Notes under the pieces: model-generated
What the model saw: only the letters and a program-made list of their open reading frames with translations
Database searches by the model: none
What the model was told of the DNA's origin: nothing
Assembly (NCBI GenBank): GCA_002083525.1
Contig: LWDM01000074.1
Location: 79,168 to 143,167, forward strand
From: Proteobacteria bacterium SG_bin9
Lineage (GTDB): Bacteria; Pseudomonadota; Alphaproteobacteria; Rhizobiales; Xanthobacteraceae
Length of the DNA stretch: 64,000 nucleotides
Direction of reading: 5' to 3'
Position numbers and translations under genes: made by a program
In this document: in pieces, positions 42,201-51,915 of the stretch
How positions within the stretch are numbered: the stretch's first letter is position 1
Layout of the letters: every line of letters starts with the position of its first letter

Positions 42201-42986
42201 TCAGCCGATGGTCCGCCCGCCGTCAACCACGTAGGACGCGCCGCAAACGTACCGCGCTTCCTCGGACGCGAGGAAGGCGACGACGGACGCGACTTCAGCG
42301 GCTTGGCCGAGACGGCGCGCGGGCACCCGCTCGATCGAACGCGCGGCGACGGCCTGCTGCTGGCCGGGATTGCGGCCCTCGAAGATCGAGAACAGCATGC
42401 GGCTGTCGATCAGGCCGGGGCAAACGCAGTTGATGCGGACGTTGGTGCCGGTGACTTCGATCGCCGCGCTTTTGGTCAGGCCGATCACCGCGTGCTTGCT
42501 GGCGCTGTAGACGGCGATGCCGGGCGATCCCATCAGGCCCGCGATCGACGCGGTGTTGATGATGCTGCCGGCGTTCTTCTCCAGCATGACCGGGAGAACG
42601 TGCTTCATGCCGAGAAACACGCCGGTGACGTTGACGTCGAGCACGCGCTGAAAGCTCTCGAGCGGGTAGTGGGTGATGGGCGCGATTTCGCCTTCGATCC
42701 CGGCATTATTGTAGAAAATATCGATGGTGCCGGCCGCTTCGACCGCCTTGCGCACATAGCCCGCGACTTGGTCTTCACGGGTGACATCGGCGACGAGCGA
42801 TACCGCCTTCGCTGCGGCGGGAAGGGTGGCAACAGCCTTTGTGAGTGCCTCTTCCTGGCGGTCGACAGCGACGACGCGTGCGCCGCGCTTGGCCATCAAT
42901 TGCATGGTGGCGGTGCCAATCTCTCCGGCAGCACCGGTGATGACCGCGACCTTACCGTCGAGCCGTATTCCATCCGTGGTATCCAC
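42201..42986 (-). CDS. Short-chain dehydrogenase/reductase (SDR)
   Basis: A 261-residue classical SDR. The NAD(P)-binding glycine motif TGAAGEIG is at 17-24, NNAG at 93-96, and the catalytic Ser147, Tyr160 and Lys164 (YSASK) are in place. An aspartate at the end of beta-2 (VVAVDRQ) favours NAD(H). The substrate is an unknown alcohol/ketone. It starts at GTG 42986 with AGGGAGG upstream. It is followed after 42 bases by the HSL-type esterase, and together they could process an ester to an oxidised product. Confidence 0.9.
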   Translation of the reverse strand: MDTTDGIRLDGKVAVITGAAGEIGTATMQLMAKRGARVVAVDRQEEALTKAVATLPAAAKAVSLVADVTREDQVAGYVRKAVEAAGTIDIFYNNAGIEGEIAPITHYPLESFQRVLDVNVTGVFLGMKHVLPVMLEKNAGSIINTASIAGLMGSPGIAVYSASKHAVIGLTKSAAIEVTGTNVRINCVCPGLIDSRMLFSIFEGRNPGQQQAVAARSIERVPARRLGQAAEVASVVAFLASEEARYVCGASYVVDGGRTIG

Positions 42987-43250
42987 GCAGAGCCTCCCTG
43001 AAAGCGACCGGCGTTCTTGTTTTGGGCATGGCCGGTTCGGTTCCGACTATCCCATCCCGGAAAACGGGTGGCCAGCGGCACGCGCAGCAGACACCAGCAT
43101 GGCTCGTGTGCGAGCGGCGGGTTTGCCCGGCAGACCTGCTTGTGCCAGCCCCGTTATCGCCCTTTCCTAGCCTTAATCAGCGTGTTAACCGGATATATCG
43201 CCAGCGGCGTAAACTGGCGCAAACGCGATTCGCCGATTAAAGCCGCCGAG

Positions 43251-44234
43251 ATGTACCGAAACGCTCTGATTGCCGCCTTTGCAGCGCTTCTCGCTGCGGC
43301 TTCGTTTGCGCCGCCGGCGGAGGCGCAGCTCGGAAATATTTTCGAACCGCTGTTTCGTCCCCCGGCCGATATCCCGCGTGGCGGTGCACCTGCCGACGAA
43401 GAAGATTCCGTCCCCGATCTGCCGCGCGGCCGTGTGCTGCCAAGCCGGCCGCAGCAACAACAGCAGCCGGGGCTGACCGCGCCGCGTCCGGGTGCGGTTC
43501 AGAACCAGCCGCTTGCGCCACCGCCCGGTACGCAGGCCGCCCCCCAAGGCGGACAACCCAGCATCGCCGCGCCTTCACCGGGTGCTGCGCCGGCGCCGGG
43601 CCAGACGGCCACACCAAATCCGCTCCCGGGATTGCCGCAGGGGCAGCGCCAGCCACGCGGAACGCCGGGACAGGCGCCGCCGACGCCTGCAACCTTGCAG
43701 CCCGGCGACGAGGTCGTCACCGAGCCGCCGGCGCAGAAGGTCGTCAACAAGCAGGCCGTGTTCTCCGGCCTCGATAAGATCACCGGCCGCATCATTTCGT
43801 TCGATGCCGAGATGGGCGAGACGGTGCAATTCGGTGCACTGCGCGTGAAGCCGCGTGCTTGTTACACGCGTCCAGCAACTGAAGCGGCGAACACCGACGC
43901 GTTCGTCGAAGTCGAAGAGATTACGCTGCAGGGTGAGGTGAAGCGCATCTTCTCCGGCTGGATGTTTGCCGCGAGCCCAGGTCTGCATGGTGTCGAGCAT
44001 TCGATCTATGACATCTGGCTGACAGATTGTAAGGGCGCGGTGCAGACCGTCAGCACGGCGCCGCCGGAAGCACCGAAGCCGCCTCCGCCGCCACAGGCGC
44101 AAAAGCGGCAGCCGCGTCCGCAGCCCGCGCCGGGTCAGGTTCAACAGCCGCCACCGCAGCAACAGCCGCGCCAGCAGCAGGTGCAGCCGCAGCAGCAGCA
44201 ACAGCAGGGTTTCGGATTCCCGCTCTTCCGCTGA
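43251..44234 (+). CDS. DUF2155 domain secreted protein
   Basis: A 327-residue exported protein with a signal peptide (1-24, ending PPAEA), a long Pro/Gln-rich low-complexity region (about 50-165), and a DUF2155 domain (about 165-265) with AVFSGLDKITGRIISFDAEM, VQFGALRVKPRACYTRP and VFAASPGLHGVEHSIYDIWL-like features including two cysteines (ACY, DCK). The C-terminus is again Pro/Gln-rich (over 20 Gln in the last 60 residues). In Rhizobiales DUF2155 genes neighbour aat and accBC, as here. Periplasmic role unknown. Confidence 0.87.
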   Translation: MYRNALIAAFAALLAAASFAPPAEAQLGNIFEPLFRPPADIPRGGAPADEEDSVPDLPRGRVLPSRPQQQQQPGLTAPRPGAVQNQPLAPPPGTQAAPQGGQPSIAAPSPGAAPAPGQTATPNPLPGLPQGQRQPRGTPGQAPPTPATLQPGDEVVTEPPAQKVVNKQAVFSGLDKITGRIISFDAEMGETVQFGALRVKPRACYTRPATEAANTDAFVEVEEITLQGEVKRIFSGWMFAASPGLHGVEHSIYDIWLTDCKGAVQTVSTAPPEAPKPPPPPQAQKRQPRPQPAPGQVQQPPPQQQPRQQQVQPQQQQQQGFGFPLFR

Positions 44235-44371
44235 TGTGACGGGATCACGACGCGCTTCGTCGTATGATTGCTGACAATTTCTGACGATTGTTACCGAACA
44301 GGTCATTGACCTCGTCCGAACGGGCATGCGGTGATGCGCCCCGCAAACAAGAACCGTGGGAGAGATGCATC

Positions 44372-45193
44372 ATGGCCGTGGCGGCGACCGAGAAGCGCGT
44401 GCAGTTTCGCAAACTTCACGCCGGACCAACCTTCGTCATTCCCAATCCTTGGGATGTCGGCAGCGCCAAGCTGCTTCAGCACCTCGGCTTCTTTGCCGTC
44501 GCGTCCACCAGCGCCGGCTTTGCGTGGTCGATCGGCAAGCCCGACAACGCAGCGACTGTCGACGAGGTGGTCGAACATCTGCGCCAGCTCAGCGAGGCGG
44601 TCGCCATTCCGGTCGCGGCGGATTTCGAGAACGGCTTTTCGCGAACGCCGGAAGGCGTCGGCCAGAACGCCGCCAAGGCTGTGCACGCGGGCGTCGCCGG
44701 ATTGTCGATCGAGGATTCGACCGGCGACAAAGCGCAGCCGCTGTTTTCGTTCAACGAGGCCGTCGAGCGCATGCGCGCGGCGCGGCAGGCCATCGATGCG
44801 GTCGACAAGAACGTGGTGCTGGTCGGACGCAGCGAGGGATTTCTCGTCGGCCAGCCGAATCTCGATGAGACCATCCGGCGGCTCGTGGCTTACTCGGACG
44901 CGGGGGCCGACTGCCTTTACGCACCGGGCATTCGGACGCGCGAGCAGATCGCCGCAGTGGTGCAGGCGGTGAAGCCCAAGCCCGTCAACGTGCTGATCTT
45001 CGCGCCCGAATACACGGTCGCGGAACTGGCCGAACTCGGCGTCGCGCGGATCAGCGTCGGCGGTTCGCTCGCGCGTCTCGCCTACAGCGCGCTGATGGCG
45101 TCGGCCGGCGAGATCAAGGAGAAGGGCACGTTCACCTCGTTCACGGGCGGAACGTCCGGCGGCGAGTTCAACAAGATCATGCGCGGCGGCTGA
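44372..45193 (+). CDS. Isocitrate lyase/PEP mutase family protein
   Basis: A 273-residue PEP mutase-like TIM barrel. FVIPNPWDVGSAKLLQHLGF, the Mg2+-binding ADFENGF (83-89) and GLSIEDSTGD are present. The Cys-containing KKCGH catalytic loop of isocitrate and methylisocitrate lyases is absent, so C-C or P-C lyase activity on another 2-oxo acid (oxaloacetase- or phosphonopyruvate-hydrolase-like) is more likely. It sits between DUF2155 and aat and breaks that conserved pair. The start follows GGGAGAG. Confidence 0.87.
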   Translation: MAVAATEKRVQFRKLHAGPTFVIPNPWDVGSAKLLQHLGFFAVASTSAGFAWSIGKPDNAATVDEVVEHLRQLSEAVAIPVAADFENGFSRTPEGVGQNAAKAVHAGVAGLSIEDSTGDKAQPLFSFNEAVERMRAARQAIDAVDKNVVLVGRSEGFLVGQPNLDETIRRLVAYSDAGADCLYAPGIRTREQIAAVVQAVKPKPVNVLIFAPEYTVAELAELGVARISVGGSLARLAYSALMASAGEIKEKGTFTSFTGGTSGGEFNKIMRGG

Positions 45194-45232
45194 TCCCGAA
45201 AAGTGGGTGTACCGGTTTCGGATCAGACGATC
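45192..45232. repeat. Extragenic palindromic repeat (AAAAGTGG..ACCGGTTT type)
   Basis: GATCCCGAAAAGTGGGTGTA followed by CCGGTTTCGGATC, with arms CCGAAA and TTTCGG. It directly follows the PEP mutase-like gene and lies before the convergent aat. A widespread Rhizobiales repeat type (from memory). Confidence 0.6.
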
Positions 45233-45249
45233 CTCGATGAAATGACGGC

Positions 45250-45936
45250 CTAAGTTGCCGTGTCATCGGCCTCGAGCACCGCAAGCGCTTCCGCGCCTTT
45301 GATCATCCTGTGGGTCGGCAGCGCCTTGAAATTGCCGTGCCCCTGAATCGCGACATCGAGCATGCGGCGATAACGCAGGCGCGGCACCTCGACCGCGCCG
45401 AACGTGCGCAGGTGCTCGGTCACGTATTGGGTGTCGAGCAGCACATAGCCGCCGGCGACCAGCCGGGCGACCAGATGCACCAGCGCGACCTTCGAGGCAT
45501 CGCGCACGGTGTGAAACATGCTCTCGCCGAAAAACGCACGGCCCAGACTGACGCCATACAGTCCGCCGGCAAGCACGCCGTTGTCCCAGACCTCGACGCT
45601 GTGGGCGTGGCCCATGCGATGCAGCGCGCCGTACAGCTCGCGGATGCGGCGATTGATCCAGGTGTCCTCGCGGTCGGGCTGCGGCGCAGCGCATCCTGAG
45701 ATCACGTGATCGAAGGCGTGATCGACGGTCACTGCAAAACGGTCCGTCCGGACGGTTCGCGCCAAACGCGAGGAAATGTGAAAACCCTCGAGCGGAATGA
45801 TGCCGCGAATCTCCGGCTCGACCCAGAACAGCGACGGGTCCTGCGCGTTCTCCGCCATCGGGAAGATGCCGCAGGCATAAGCGCGCAGCAGCACGTCGGG
45901 CGTGATCTCGGACGAGGCGGTGTCGCGCGAACTCAT
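45250..45936 (-). CDS. aat: Leucyl/phenylalanyl-tRNA--protein transferase
   Basis: A 228-residue aminoacyl-transferase that adds Leu or Phe to N-terminal Lys/Arg of proteins, marking them for ClpAP degradation. Family marks are [65 protein letters not shown] and [15 protein letters not shown]. Its usual neighbours DUF2155 and accC/accB are close but separated by inserted genes. Upstream on its strand is a DUF486 gene. Confidence 0.95.
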   Translation of the reverse strand: MSSRDTASSEITPDVLLRAYACGIFPMAENAQDPSLFWVEPEIRGIIPLEGFHISSRLARTVRTDRFAVTVDHAFDHVISGCAAPQPDREDTWINRRIRELYGALHRMGHAHSVEVWDNGVLAGGLYGVSLGRAFFGESMFHTVRDASKVALVHLVARLVAGGYVLLDTQYVTEHLRTFGAVEVPRLRYRRMLDVAIQGHGNFKALPTHRMIKGAEALAVLEADDTAT

Positions 45937-45991
45937 GACACATTTGTAGCAGGCTCGGACCAGGCCCGCGACCCCGCGTGCAGGATTGTGA

Positions 45992-46345
45992 TTAGCGGAA
46001 TGGTCCCTTGAAGACGAAGAATGCGCCCAGCGCGATCAATCCGAAGCCGATCAGGTGATTGAGTGTAAAGCGCTCGCCGAGATAGGTCATCGAGAATACG
46101 CCGAACACCGCAAGCGTGATGACCTCCTGCATGGTCTTGAGCTCGGCGCCGGAGTAGACGGCGCTGCCATAGCGGTTGGCGGGGACGGCGAGGCAGTATT
46201 CGATCAGCGCAATGCCCCAGCTCGCCAGCACCACGATCCAGAGCGGCTGTTCCTTGAACTTGAGATGGCCGTACCAGGCAAACGTCATGAAGACGTTGGA
46301 GGCGATCAGCAGCACGACGGGTAGCAGCGAGGCGGGGATCGTCAT
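45992..46345 (-). CDS. DUF486 (DMT-like) small membrane protein
   Basis: A 117-residue membrane protein with four helices: [40 protein letters not shown], a third around [20 protein letters not shown] and a fourth [15 protein letters not shown]. This is the DUF486 family, SMR-like in size but without the membrane glutamate. Function unknown. The start at 46345 gives the family N-terminus. The 3' end is 56 bases before aat on the same strand. Confidence 0.87.
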   Translation of the reverse strand: MTIPASLLPVVLLIASNVFMTFAWYGHLKFKEQPLWIVVLASWGIALIEYCLAVPANRYGSAVYSGAELKTMQEVITLAVFGVFSMTYLGERFTLNHLIGFGLIALGAFFVFKGPFR

Positions 46346-46376
46346 CAATGGGCTCTTTCGGGATAGCCCAATGACG

Positions 46377-47465
46377 TTAGCCGGCGCTGACGGCCTGCCT
46401 GACTTCGGGCGCGTGGACGAGTGCAAAGCGTATCACAATGCGCGTGCCGGCGTGTGTCGGATCGCGCGTCAGCACGGCGTCGAGCTTGGTTGCCATGGCG
46501 CTGACAATGCGCTGGCCGAGGCCGGTCGAGCGCGGATCGGCCTTGGTCTGGAAGCCGACGCCGTTGTCGGTGATGCTGAGTTCGACGTCGTTACCGGACT
46601 GTTTCAGTGCGATATGGATCGGGCCCGAACCGTCCGGATAGGCATACTTCACGGCATTCATCACCAGCTCGTTGATCATCATGCCGAGCGCGACGGCGCG
46701 ATCCGGATCGATTTCGACCGGGTCGGACTTCAGGGTCAGCTGCGACATGCGGTTGCCCTCGGTCGAGCGGCGAAGGTCTTCGAGCAAGGCTTCGAGATAC
46801 TGATTCAGCAGCACGGTTTGCACATCGTGCGACGTGTAAAGCCGCCGGTGCACCTGCGACACGGCGGTGACACGGCCCATGGCGTTGGTCAGCGCCGCTT
46901 TCACGTCCTCGTCATGGCTGGAGTTGGCCTGCAGGTTGAGGAGCGAGGCGATGATCTGCAAGCTGTTGCCGACGCGGTGGTTGACCTCGCGCAGCAGCAT
47001 CTCGCGCTCGGCGGCCAGCGCCTCAAAGCGGTCGCGGGCGGCGCGGATTTCGGCTTCGGCCTCGTCGCGTGCCGCGAGCAGGCGGGCACGGTCGAGCGCG
47101 CCGGTGACGGCGACATGGAGCAGGGTGACGAAATCGCCGTGGGTATCCTTGACGAGATAGTCGGACGCACCCGCCTTCAACGCGGTCACCGCGATCTGGC
47201 TGTCCTGCGAGGCGGTGACGAACACCACCGGCGGCGCATTCGGAATTTTCTGAATCCGGTCGAGGGTCTCGAGACCATCGAGGCCAGGCATATGCTGATC
47301 CAGCGCCACCACGTCGATGCCGCCGCGCGCGATGCGCGCGATCCCCGACGCACCGTCGGCGGCATGCTCGAACACGAAGCCGTGCTTCTTCAGGCCGCGT
47401 TCGACCAGCCGCGCCAGACCCGCGTCGTCCTCGATATAGAGAATGGTGGGCGCTGGAGCAGTCAT
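46377..47465 (-). CDS. Response regulator-histidine kinase hybrid (REC plus HisKA_2 kinase)
   Basis: A 362-residue protein. Residues 1-125 form a receiver domain (acidic EDD at 12-14, phospho-acceptor Asp56 in LDQHMPGLDG, Lys106). A coiled coil (125-155) leads into a HisKA_2-type kinase: phospho-His163 in LREVNHRVGNSLQII, then an HATPase_c with NELVMNAVKYAYPDG and ITDNGVGFQ. Such proteins receive phosphate from another kinase and pass it on. It is third in an operon: its ATG overlaps the TGA of the upstream receiver protein by four bases. Confidence 0.9.
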   Translation of the reverse strand: MTAPAPTILYIEDDAGLARLVERGLKKHGFVFEHAADGASGIARIARGGIDVVALDQHMPGLDGLETLDRIQKIPNAPPVVFVTASQDSQIAVTALKAGASDYLVKDTHGDFVTLLHVAVTGALDRARLLAARDEAEAEIRAARDRFEALAAEREMLLREVNHRVGNSLQIIASLLNLQANSSHDEDVKAALTNAMGRVTAVSQVHRRLYTSHDVQTVLLNQYLEALLEDLRRSTEGNRMSQLTLKSDPVEIDPDRAVALGMMINELVMNAVKYAYPDGSGPIHIALKQSGNDVELSITDNGVGFQTKADPRSTGLGQRIVSAMATKLDAVLTRDPTHAGTRIVIRFALVHAPEVRQAVSAG

Positions 47466-47899
47466 GGTTTAATCGGGGGCACCTGGATCACGGAGAAGAA
47501 CAGCCCGAGCTGGCGGATGGCGTTGGCGAAGCTGTCGTAGTTCACCGGCTTGGTGATGTAGACGTTACACCCCAGCTCGTAACAGCGTTTGATTTCCTGC
47601 GCGTCGTCGGTGGTGGTCAGTACCACCACCGGCGCATACCTCAGCTTCGGGTCTTCCTTGACCCGCTTGAGGATGTCGATGCCGGTCATGTCCGGCAGGT
47701 TGAGGTCGAGCAGGATCAGCAGCGCTTCGCCATCCTGCGAGCCGCCGTTGGCCTGGGTGAACAGAAACTTCACGGCCTCGGTGCCGCTGGTGAACGGCAC
47801 GATCTCGTTATTGACGCCGGCCCGGCGAATGTTGCGCTCGATCAGGCGCGCATGACCTTCGTCATCCTCGATCATCACGATTCGTACGGGAACGCTCAC
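47462..47899 (-). CDS. Single-domain response regulator (Rcp1-like)
   Basis: A 145-residue stand-alone receiver. Acidic pocket EDD at 11-13, phospho-acceptor Asp65 in LILLDLNLPDMTG, Thr/Lys at VVLTTTDD and YITKPVNYDSF. It is like the Rcp1 proteins that partner bacteriophytochromes and CHASE-type kinases. It starts at GTG 47899 and overlaps both neighbours by four bases (the upstream kinase stop and the downstream hybrid start), so the three proteins are translationally coupled and likely form one phosphorelay. Confidence 0.92.
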   Translation of the reverse strand: MSVPVRIVMIEDDEGHARLIERNIRRAGVNNEIVPFTSGTEAVKFLFTQANGGSQDGEALLILLDLNLPDMTGIDILKRVKEDPKLRYAPVVVLTTTDDAQEIKRCYELGCNVYITKPVNYDSFANAIRQLGLFFSVIQVPPIKP

Positions 47900-49425
47900 G
47901 CGGGATGTCCTTTGTTCTGTTCGATTGTCCAGGCGATCGGCAGCGTCACGGTGAACGTGCTGCCCTGATTGAGTTCGGAATTTACGCCCATGGTTCCGCC
48001 CAGTCTGCGCACGAGTGCACGCACGTGGGCGAGCCCGATGCCTTGCCCGGGCTTGTCCTGCGTGCCGGCGCGGCGGAACAGATCGAAAATGCGCTGATGG
48101 TCTTTCGGATCGATGCCGCGGCCGTTGTCGATGACGTCGATCACCGCGAAACCGAGCTTGCGGCGGCCGCGCACGACGATCTCGCCGGGCATGTTGTCCT
48201 TCAGGTACTTCAGCGCATTGTCGATGAGATTGGAGAAGATCTGCTCGAGCGCAAGGCGGTCGCTTGTCACATCGGGCAGCGCCTCGATGCGGATCTCCGC
48301 GTTCGCTTCGGAGGCCTGGTGCGCGACTGTCGAGACGATGCTCTGCATCAGTTCGTTGAGATCGATGCGCTCGGGGTTGAACGTCCTCCGGCCCTCGCGG
48401 GTGAGGTGGAGGATCGCACCGATCAACCGGTCCATCTTGTCGATCGACGATTTGATGAAGCCGATCGCTTCGGTGAAATCGTCGGAGAGCTGTTTGTCTT
48501 CGCTAGCGAGGATGGGTTCTTCGTTCGACGGTTCGAGCGGCTGGGTGGCGTTGTCGTTGCCTGCCGTCTTCGTCGCGAGGCGGCGGAAAATATCACCGCG
48601 CAGCTCTTCGAGCTCGCTGGTGAAGCCCATGATGTTGACGAGCGGCGAGCGGAGATCGTGGCTGACGATATACGCGAAGCGCTGAACCTCTTCGTTGGCC
48701 TCACGCAGATCGGCGGTGCGTTCCTGGACGGTGGTTTCGAGATGTGTGTTGATGTCCCGCTGAAGCTGCTCGGCCTTGTCGCGCTCGCGCGAGGCGCGGC
48801 GCACCAGCGCCATCGATAAACCCGCCAGCGCGATCACGATGCCCGATCCTGCCGTGGTGACGAGCGCGGCCAGACGCTGACTCTGATCGGCGGATGCATT
48901 GCGTTCCGCAGACAGTCTTTCTTCCTCGGTGCGCATGGCTCCGGAAATCTGCAAGATCGCCTGGACGGATTCGTTGGCGCCGCCGCGGCGCAGGATTTCG
49001 ACGCTGGTCGCGACGTCGTTGTTCTTGATGCGATCGATGCCGCGCGCGAATTCCGTCAGCCGCGTTTCGATTGCTGCGCGCAGTTTCTTGCTGTTCTCAG
49101 TTTGCACCAGGTTGTCGCGCGTAAGATCGGCAAGCTTGTCGGCAGCGGGGAGAATACGCGCAGCCGCTTCCTCGTATTCGCGCAGGAACTGTGGGTTGGC
49201 CGAAAGCAGATAAGCGCGCGTCGCGCTTTCGGCGCGGCGGATTTCGAGCAGCACAATCGATATCTGGCTCTCGACCTCGACAGTGTGCGTGACGGCCTCG
49301 GCGTCATCGCGGGCTTTGTAGACGAAATAAACCGACGCCGCGCTGATGACGACCAGCACGGCGAGACCCAGCGTTAAAATGAGAATTTGCGACAGGCCCG
49401 TCTGCCGCAGCCGTAAGCCACCCAC
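47896..49425 (-). CDS. CHASE3-domain sensor histidine kinase
   Basis: A 509-residue membrane kinase. TM1 (about 12-35), a periplasmic CHASE3 sensor (38-186, with RRAESATRAYLLSANPQFLR), TM2 (187-208), a short coiled coil, then HisKA with phospho-His256 (FAYIVSHDLRSPLVNIMGF) and an HATPase_c with NLIDNALKYLKD, DVIDNGRGIDPKD and GQGIGLAHVRALVRR. The HisKA domain carries an acidic insert (about 285-320). It starts at GTG 49425. It is the first gene of the overlapping three-gene signalling operon; its signal is unknown. Confidence 0.92.
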   Translation of the reverse strand: MGGLRLRQTGLSQILILTLGLAVLVVISAASVYFVYKARDDAEAVTHTVEVESQISIVLLEIRRAESATRAYLLSANPQFLREYEEAAARILPAADKLADLTRDNLVQTENSKKLRAAIETRLTEFARGIDRIKNNDVATSVEILRRGGANESVQAILQISGAMRTEEERLSAERNASADQSQRLAALVTTAGSGIVIALAGLSMALVRRASRERDKAEQLQRDINTHLETTVQERTADLREANEEVQRFAYIVSHDLRSPLVNIMGFTSELEELRGDIFRRLATKTAGNDNATQPLEPSNEEPILASEDKQLSDDFTEAIGFIKSSIDKMDRLIGAILHLTREGRRTFNPERIDLNELMQSIVSTVAHQASEANAEIRIEALPDVTSDRLALEQIFSNLIDNALKYLKDNMPGEIVVRGRRKLGFAVIDVIDNGRGIDPKDHQRIFDLFRRAGTQDKPGQGIGLAHVRALVRRLGGTMGVNSELNQGSTFTVTLPIAWTIEQNKGHPA

Positions 49426-49539
49426 TAAGTATCTGTCCGATCTTTTGAAATCTTATGCGACTGAAGCCGAAAACCGCAGCCGCGTGCAATCCATCCGGCA
49501 GACAACGCGCAGGGCAGCCGTTGGGTTCCGGATCGGAAC

Positions 49540-50904
49540 TTATTTGTTGGGTGCTTCGACCGGACCGGCGTTGGCGAGATACTGTTCGAGCCAGTGAATG
49601 TGATAATCGCCGTCGATGATGCTCGGCTCGCGCACGAGGTTGCGAAACAGCGGCAAGGTTGTCTCGACGCCGTCCACTACCATTTCGTCCAGCGCGCGGC
49701 GCAGCCGCATCAAGCACTCGCCACGGGTCTTGCCGTGGACGATCAGCTTGCCGACCAGCGAATCATAATAGGGTGGAATGACGTAACCCTGATAAACCGC
49801 CGAATCGATCCGCACGCCGAGGCCGCCGGGCGGATGATACTGGGTGATGCGTCCGGGCGAGGGCCGGAACGTCACCGGGTTCTCGGCGTTGACCCGGCAC
49901 TCGATCGCGTGACCGCTGACGCCGATCTCGTCCTGCCGCGCCGGAAGATCGCCGCCGGCGGCAACGCGGATCTGCTCCAGCACGAGATCGATGCCGGTGA
50001 TCATTTCGGTCACCGGATGCTCAACCTGAATGCGGGTGTTCATCTCGATGAAATAGAACTCACCGTCCTCATAAAGAAATTCGATGGTGCCGGCGCCGAG
50101 ATACTTCATCTCCTGCATCGCCTTGGCGCAGGTCTCGCCGATCTTGGCGCGCGCGGCCGCCGAGAGCACCGGTGAGGGGCCTTCTTCCCAAACCTTCTGA
50201 TGGCGGCGCTGCAGCGAGCAGTCGCGCTCGCCGAGATGAATCGCACCGCCGCGGCCATCGCCAAGCACCTGGATTTCGATGTGCCGCGGCTTGCCGAGAT
50301 ACTTTTCCATGTAGACGGCGGCGTCGCCGAAGGCGGCTTTTGCTTCCGTGCCTGCGGTCTGGATCGCCATCATCAGGTCGGCTTCGGTGCGCGCCACTTT
50401 CATGCCGCGACCCCCACCGCCGGCAGCTGCCTTGATCAGAACCGGGAAACCGATCTCGCGCGCGATCGCCATCGCGTCGTCTTCAGGATTGATGCCGCCG
50501 TCGGAGCCGGGGACGACCGGAATGCCGAGGCGCTTGGCGGTGCGCTTGGCTTCAATCTTGTCGCCCATCATGCGGATGTGTTCGGCCTTCGGGCCGATGA
50601 ACTGCAGATTGTGCTCTTCGAGGATCTCGGCGAAGCGCGCATTCTCCGACAGGAAGCCGTAGCCGGGATGAACGGCTTCGGCACCGGTGATCTCGCAGGC
50701 GGCGAGCAGGGCCGGGATGTTGAGATAGCTATCCTTGGACGGCGGCGGGCCGATGCAGACGCTCTCGTCGGCGAGGCGCACATGCATGGCGTCGGCGTCG
50801 GCGGTGGAATGCACGGCAACGGTCGAAATGCCGAGTTCCTTGCACGCGCGTAAAATCCGCAGTGCGATCTCGCCGCGATTGGCTATGAGGATCTTGTCGA
50901 ACAT
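49540..50904 (-). CDS. accC: Acetyl-CoA carboxylase, biotin carboxylase subunit
   Basis: A 454-residue biotin carboxylase that carboxylates the biotin on AccB, the first step of fatty acid synthesis. The start [20 protein letters not shown] is invariant in the family. ATP-grasp parts are [32 protein letters not shown] and [16 protein letters not shown]; the C-terminal region has [10 protein letters not shown]. It follows accB by 31 bases in one operon. The accA/accD subunits are not in this window. Confidence 0.96.
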   Translation of the reverse strand: MFDKILIANRGEIALRILRACKELGISTVAVHSTADADAMHVRLADESVCIGPPPSKDSYLNIPALLAACEITGAEAVHPGYGFLSENARFAEILEEHNLQFIGPKAEHIRMMGDKIEAKRTAKRLGIPVVPGSDGGINPEDDAMAIAREIGFPVLIKAAAGGGGRGMKVARTEADLMMAIQTAGTEAKAAFGDAAVYMEKYLGKPRHIEIQVLGDGRGGAIHLGERDCSLQRRHQKVWEEGPSPVLSAAARAKIGETCAKAMQEMKYLGAGTIEFLYEDGEFYFIEMNTRIQVEHPVTEMITGIDLVLEQIRVAAGGDLPARQDEIGVSGHAIECRVNAENPVTFRPSPGRITQYHPPGGLGVRIDSAVYQGYVIPPYYDSLVGKLIVHGKTRGECLMRLRRALDEMVVDGVETTLPLFRNLVREPSIIDGDYHIHWLEQYLANAGPVEAPNK

Positions 50905-50935
50905 CGCACTGCCTGACGGCTGTCGTTACGCTTGA

Positions 50936-51421
50936 TTACTCGATGATGACGAGCGGCTCGCCGAACTCGACCGGCTGGCCGTCCTCGACGAGGATTTGCG
51001 TCACGGTGCCGGTGCGGGGCGAGGGAATCTGGTTCATCGTCTTCATCGCTTCGATGATGAGCAGCGTGTCGCCGGCCTTCACCTTGCTGCCGACGTCGAT
51101 GAACGGCTTTGCGCCGGGCTCGGCGGCGACGTAGGCCGTACCGACCATCGGCGAGGGAACCGCCCCCGGATGTTTCGATATGTCGGCAGGCGCCGCGGTT
51201 GCGGTCGCCGCAACCGGCGCCGCGATGCTTGCGACCGAAGCTGCAGCCGGCATAGCGGCTGCGACCGTCACATTGCGCGCGACGCGCACGCGCAGGCCCG
51301 AGCGCTCGATCTCGATCTCGGTCAGGTTGGTTTCATCGAGCAACGCTGCGAGTTCGCGAACCAGTTCGCGCTCGTTCAGCGGTTTCGAGTCCTTTGCCTT
51401 GTCTTGCGGCTGGCGTGCCAT
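50936..51421 (-). CDS. accB: Acetyl-CoA carboxylase, biotin carboxyl carrier protein
   Basis: A 161-residue BCCP. The N-terminal region contains [20 protein letters not shown], an Ala/Pro-rich linker follows, and the C-terminal biotinyl domain has [20 protein letters not shown] and [11 protein letters not shown] with the biotin lysine in EAMKTM. It precedes accC by 31 bases and follows aroQ on the same strand by 38 bases, so aroQ-accB-accC is one likely transcript. Confidence 0.96.
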   Translation of the reverse strand: MARQPQDKAKDSKPLNERELVRELAALLDETNLTEIEIERSGLRVRVARNVTVAAAMPAAASVASIAAPVAATATAAPADISKHPGAVPSPMVGTAYVAAEPGAKPFIDVGSKVKAGDTLLIIEAMKTMNQIPSPRTGTVTQILVEDGQPVEFGEPLVIIE

Positions 51422-51459
51422 GGATGATCCGGGACTTTCTTGATTTTTGACGTGACGCG

Positions 51460-51915
51460 TCAGGCTTTCGCCGCAGCGCCGATACGGTGGGCCAGGCCCG
51501 CGATCGCGAGCCGGTAGCCTTCGATGCCAAATCCTGCGAGCGTCGCGAACGCGGCGCGCGCGACGAACGAGTGATGGCGAAACGGCTCTCGCGCGTGAAC
51601 ATTGGTCACGTGAACCTCGACGGCCGGCAGCTTCACACCGATCAGCGCGTCGTGGATCGCAATCGACGTATGCGAGTAGCCGCCCGCATTGATGATGATG
51701 CCGGCGGCCTTCTTCGCGCCCGCCTCGTGGATGAAGTCGATCAATTCGCCTTCACGGTTGGACTGCCGGCAGTCCGCAGCCAGTCCATAATGCGTCGCGG
51801 TGCCGTGGCAGAGCGCCTCGACATCCTTCAGCGTCGCATGACCGTAGGTTTCGGGCTCACGGGTGCCGAGCAGGTTGAGGTTCGGTCCGTTGAGCACGTA
51901 GATTGTATTTGCCAT
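51460..51915 (-). CDS. aroQ: Type II 3-dehydroquinate dehydratase
   Basis: A 151-residue dodecameric dehydratase of the shikimate pathway. The N-terminal [19 protein letters not shown] carries the catalytic Tyr24; NAGGYSHTS (77-85), [16 protein letters not shown] with His102 and Arg109 bind substrate. The start is ATG 51915; a TTG one codon upstream is possible. It begins the aroQ-accB-accC group. The region upstream (51916-52530) contains the promoter. Confidence 0.95.
   Translation of the reverse strand: MANTIYVLNGPNLNLLGTREPETYGHATLKDVEALCHGTATHYGLAADCRQSNREGELIDFIHEAGAKKAAGIIINAGGYSHTSIAIHDALIGVKLPAVEVHVTNVHAREPFRHHSFVARAAFATLAGFGIEGYRLAIAGLAHRIGAAAKA

Noticed and set aside
44372..45193. 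Isocitrate or methylisocitrate lyase
   Set aside because: The Cys-containing KKCGH catalytic loop is absent and the protein is shorter than isocitrate lyase.
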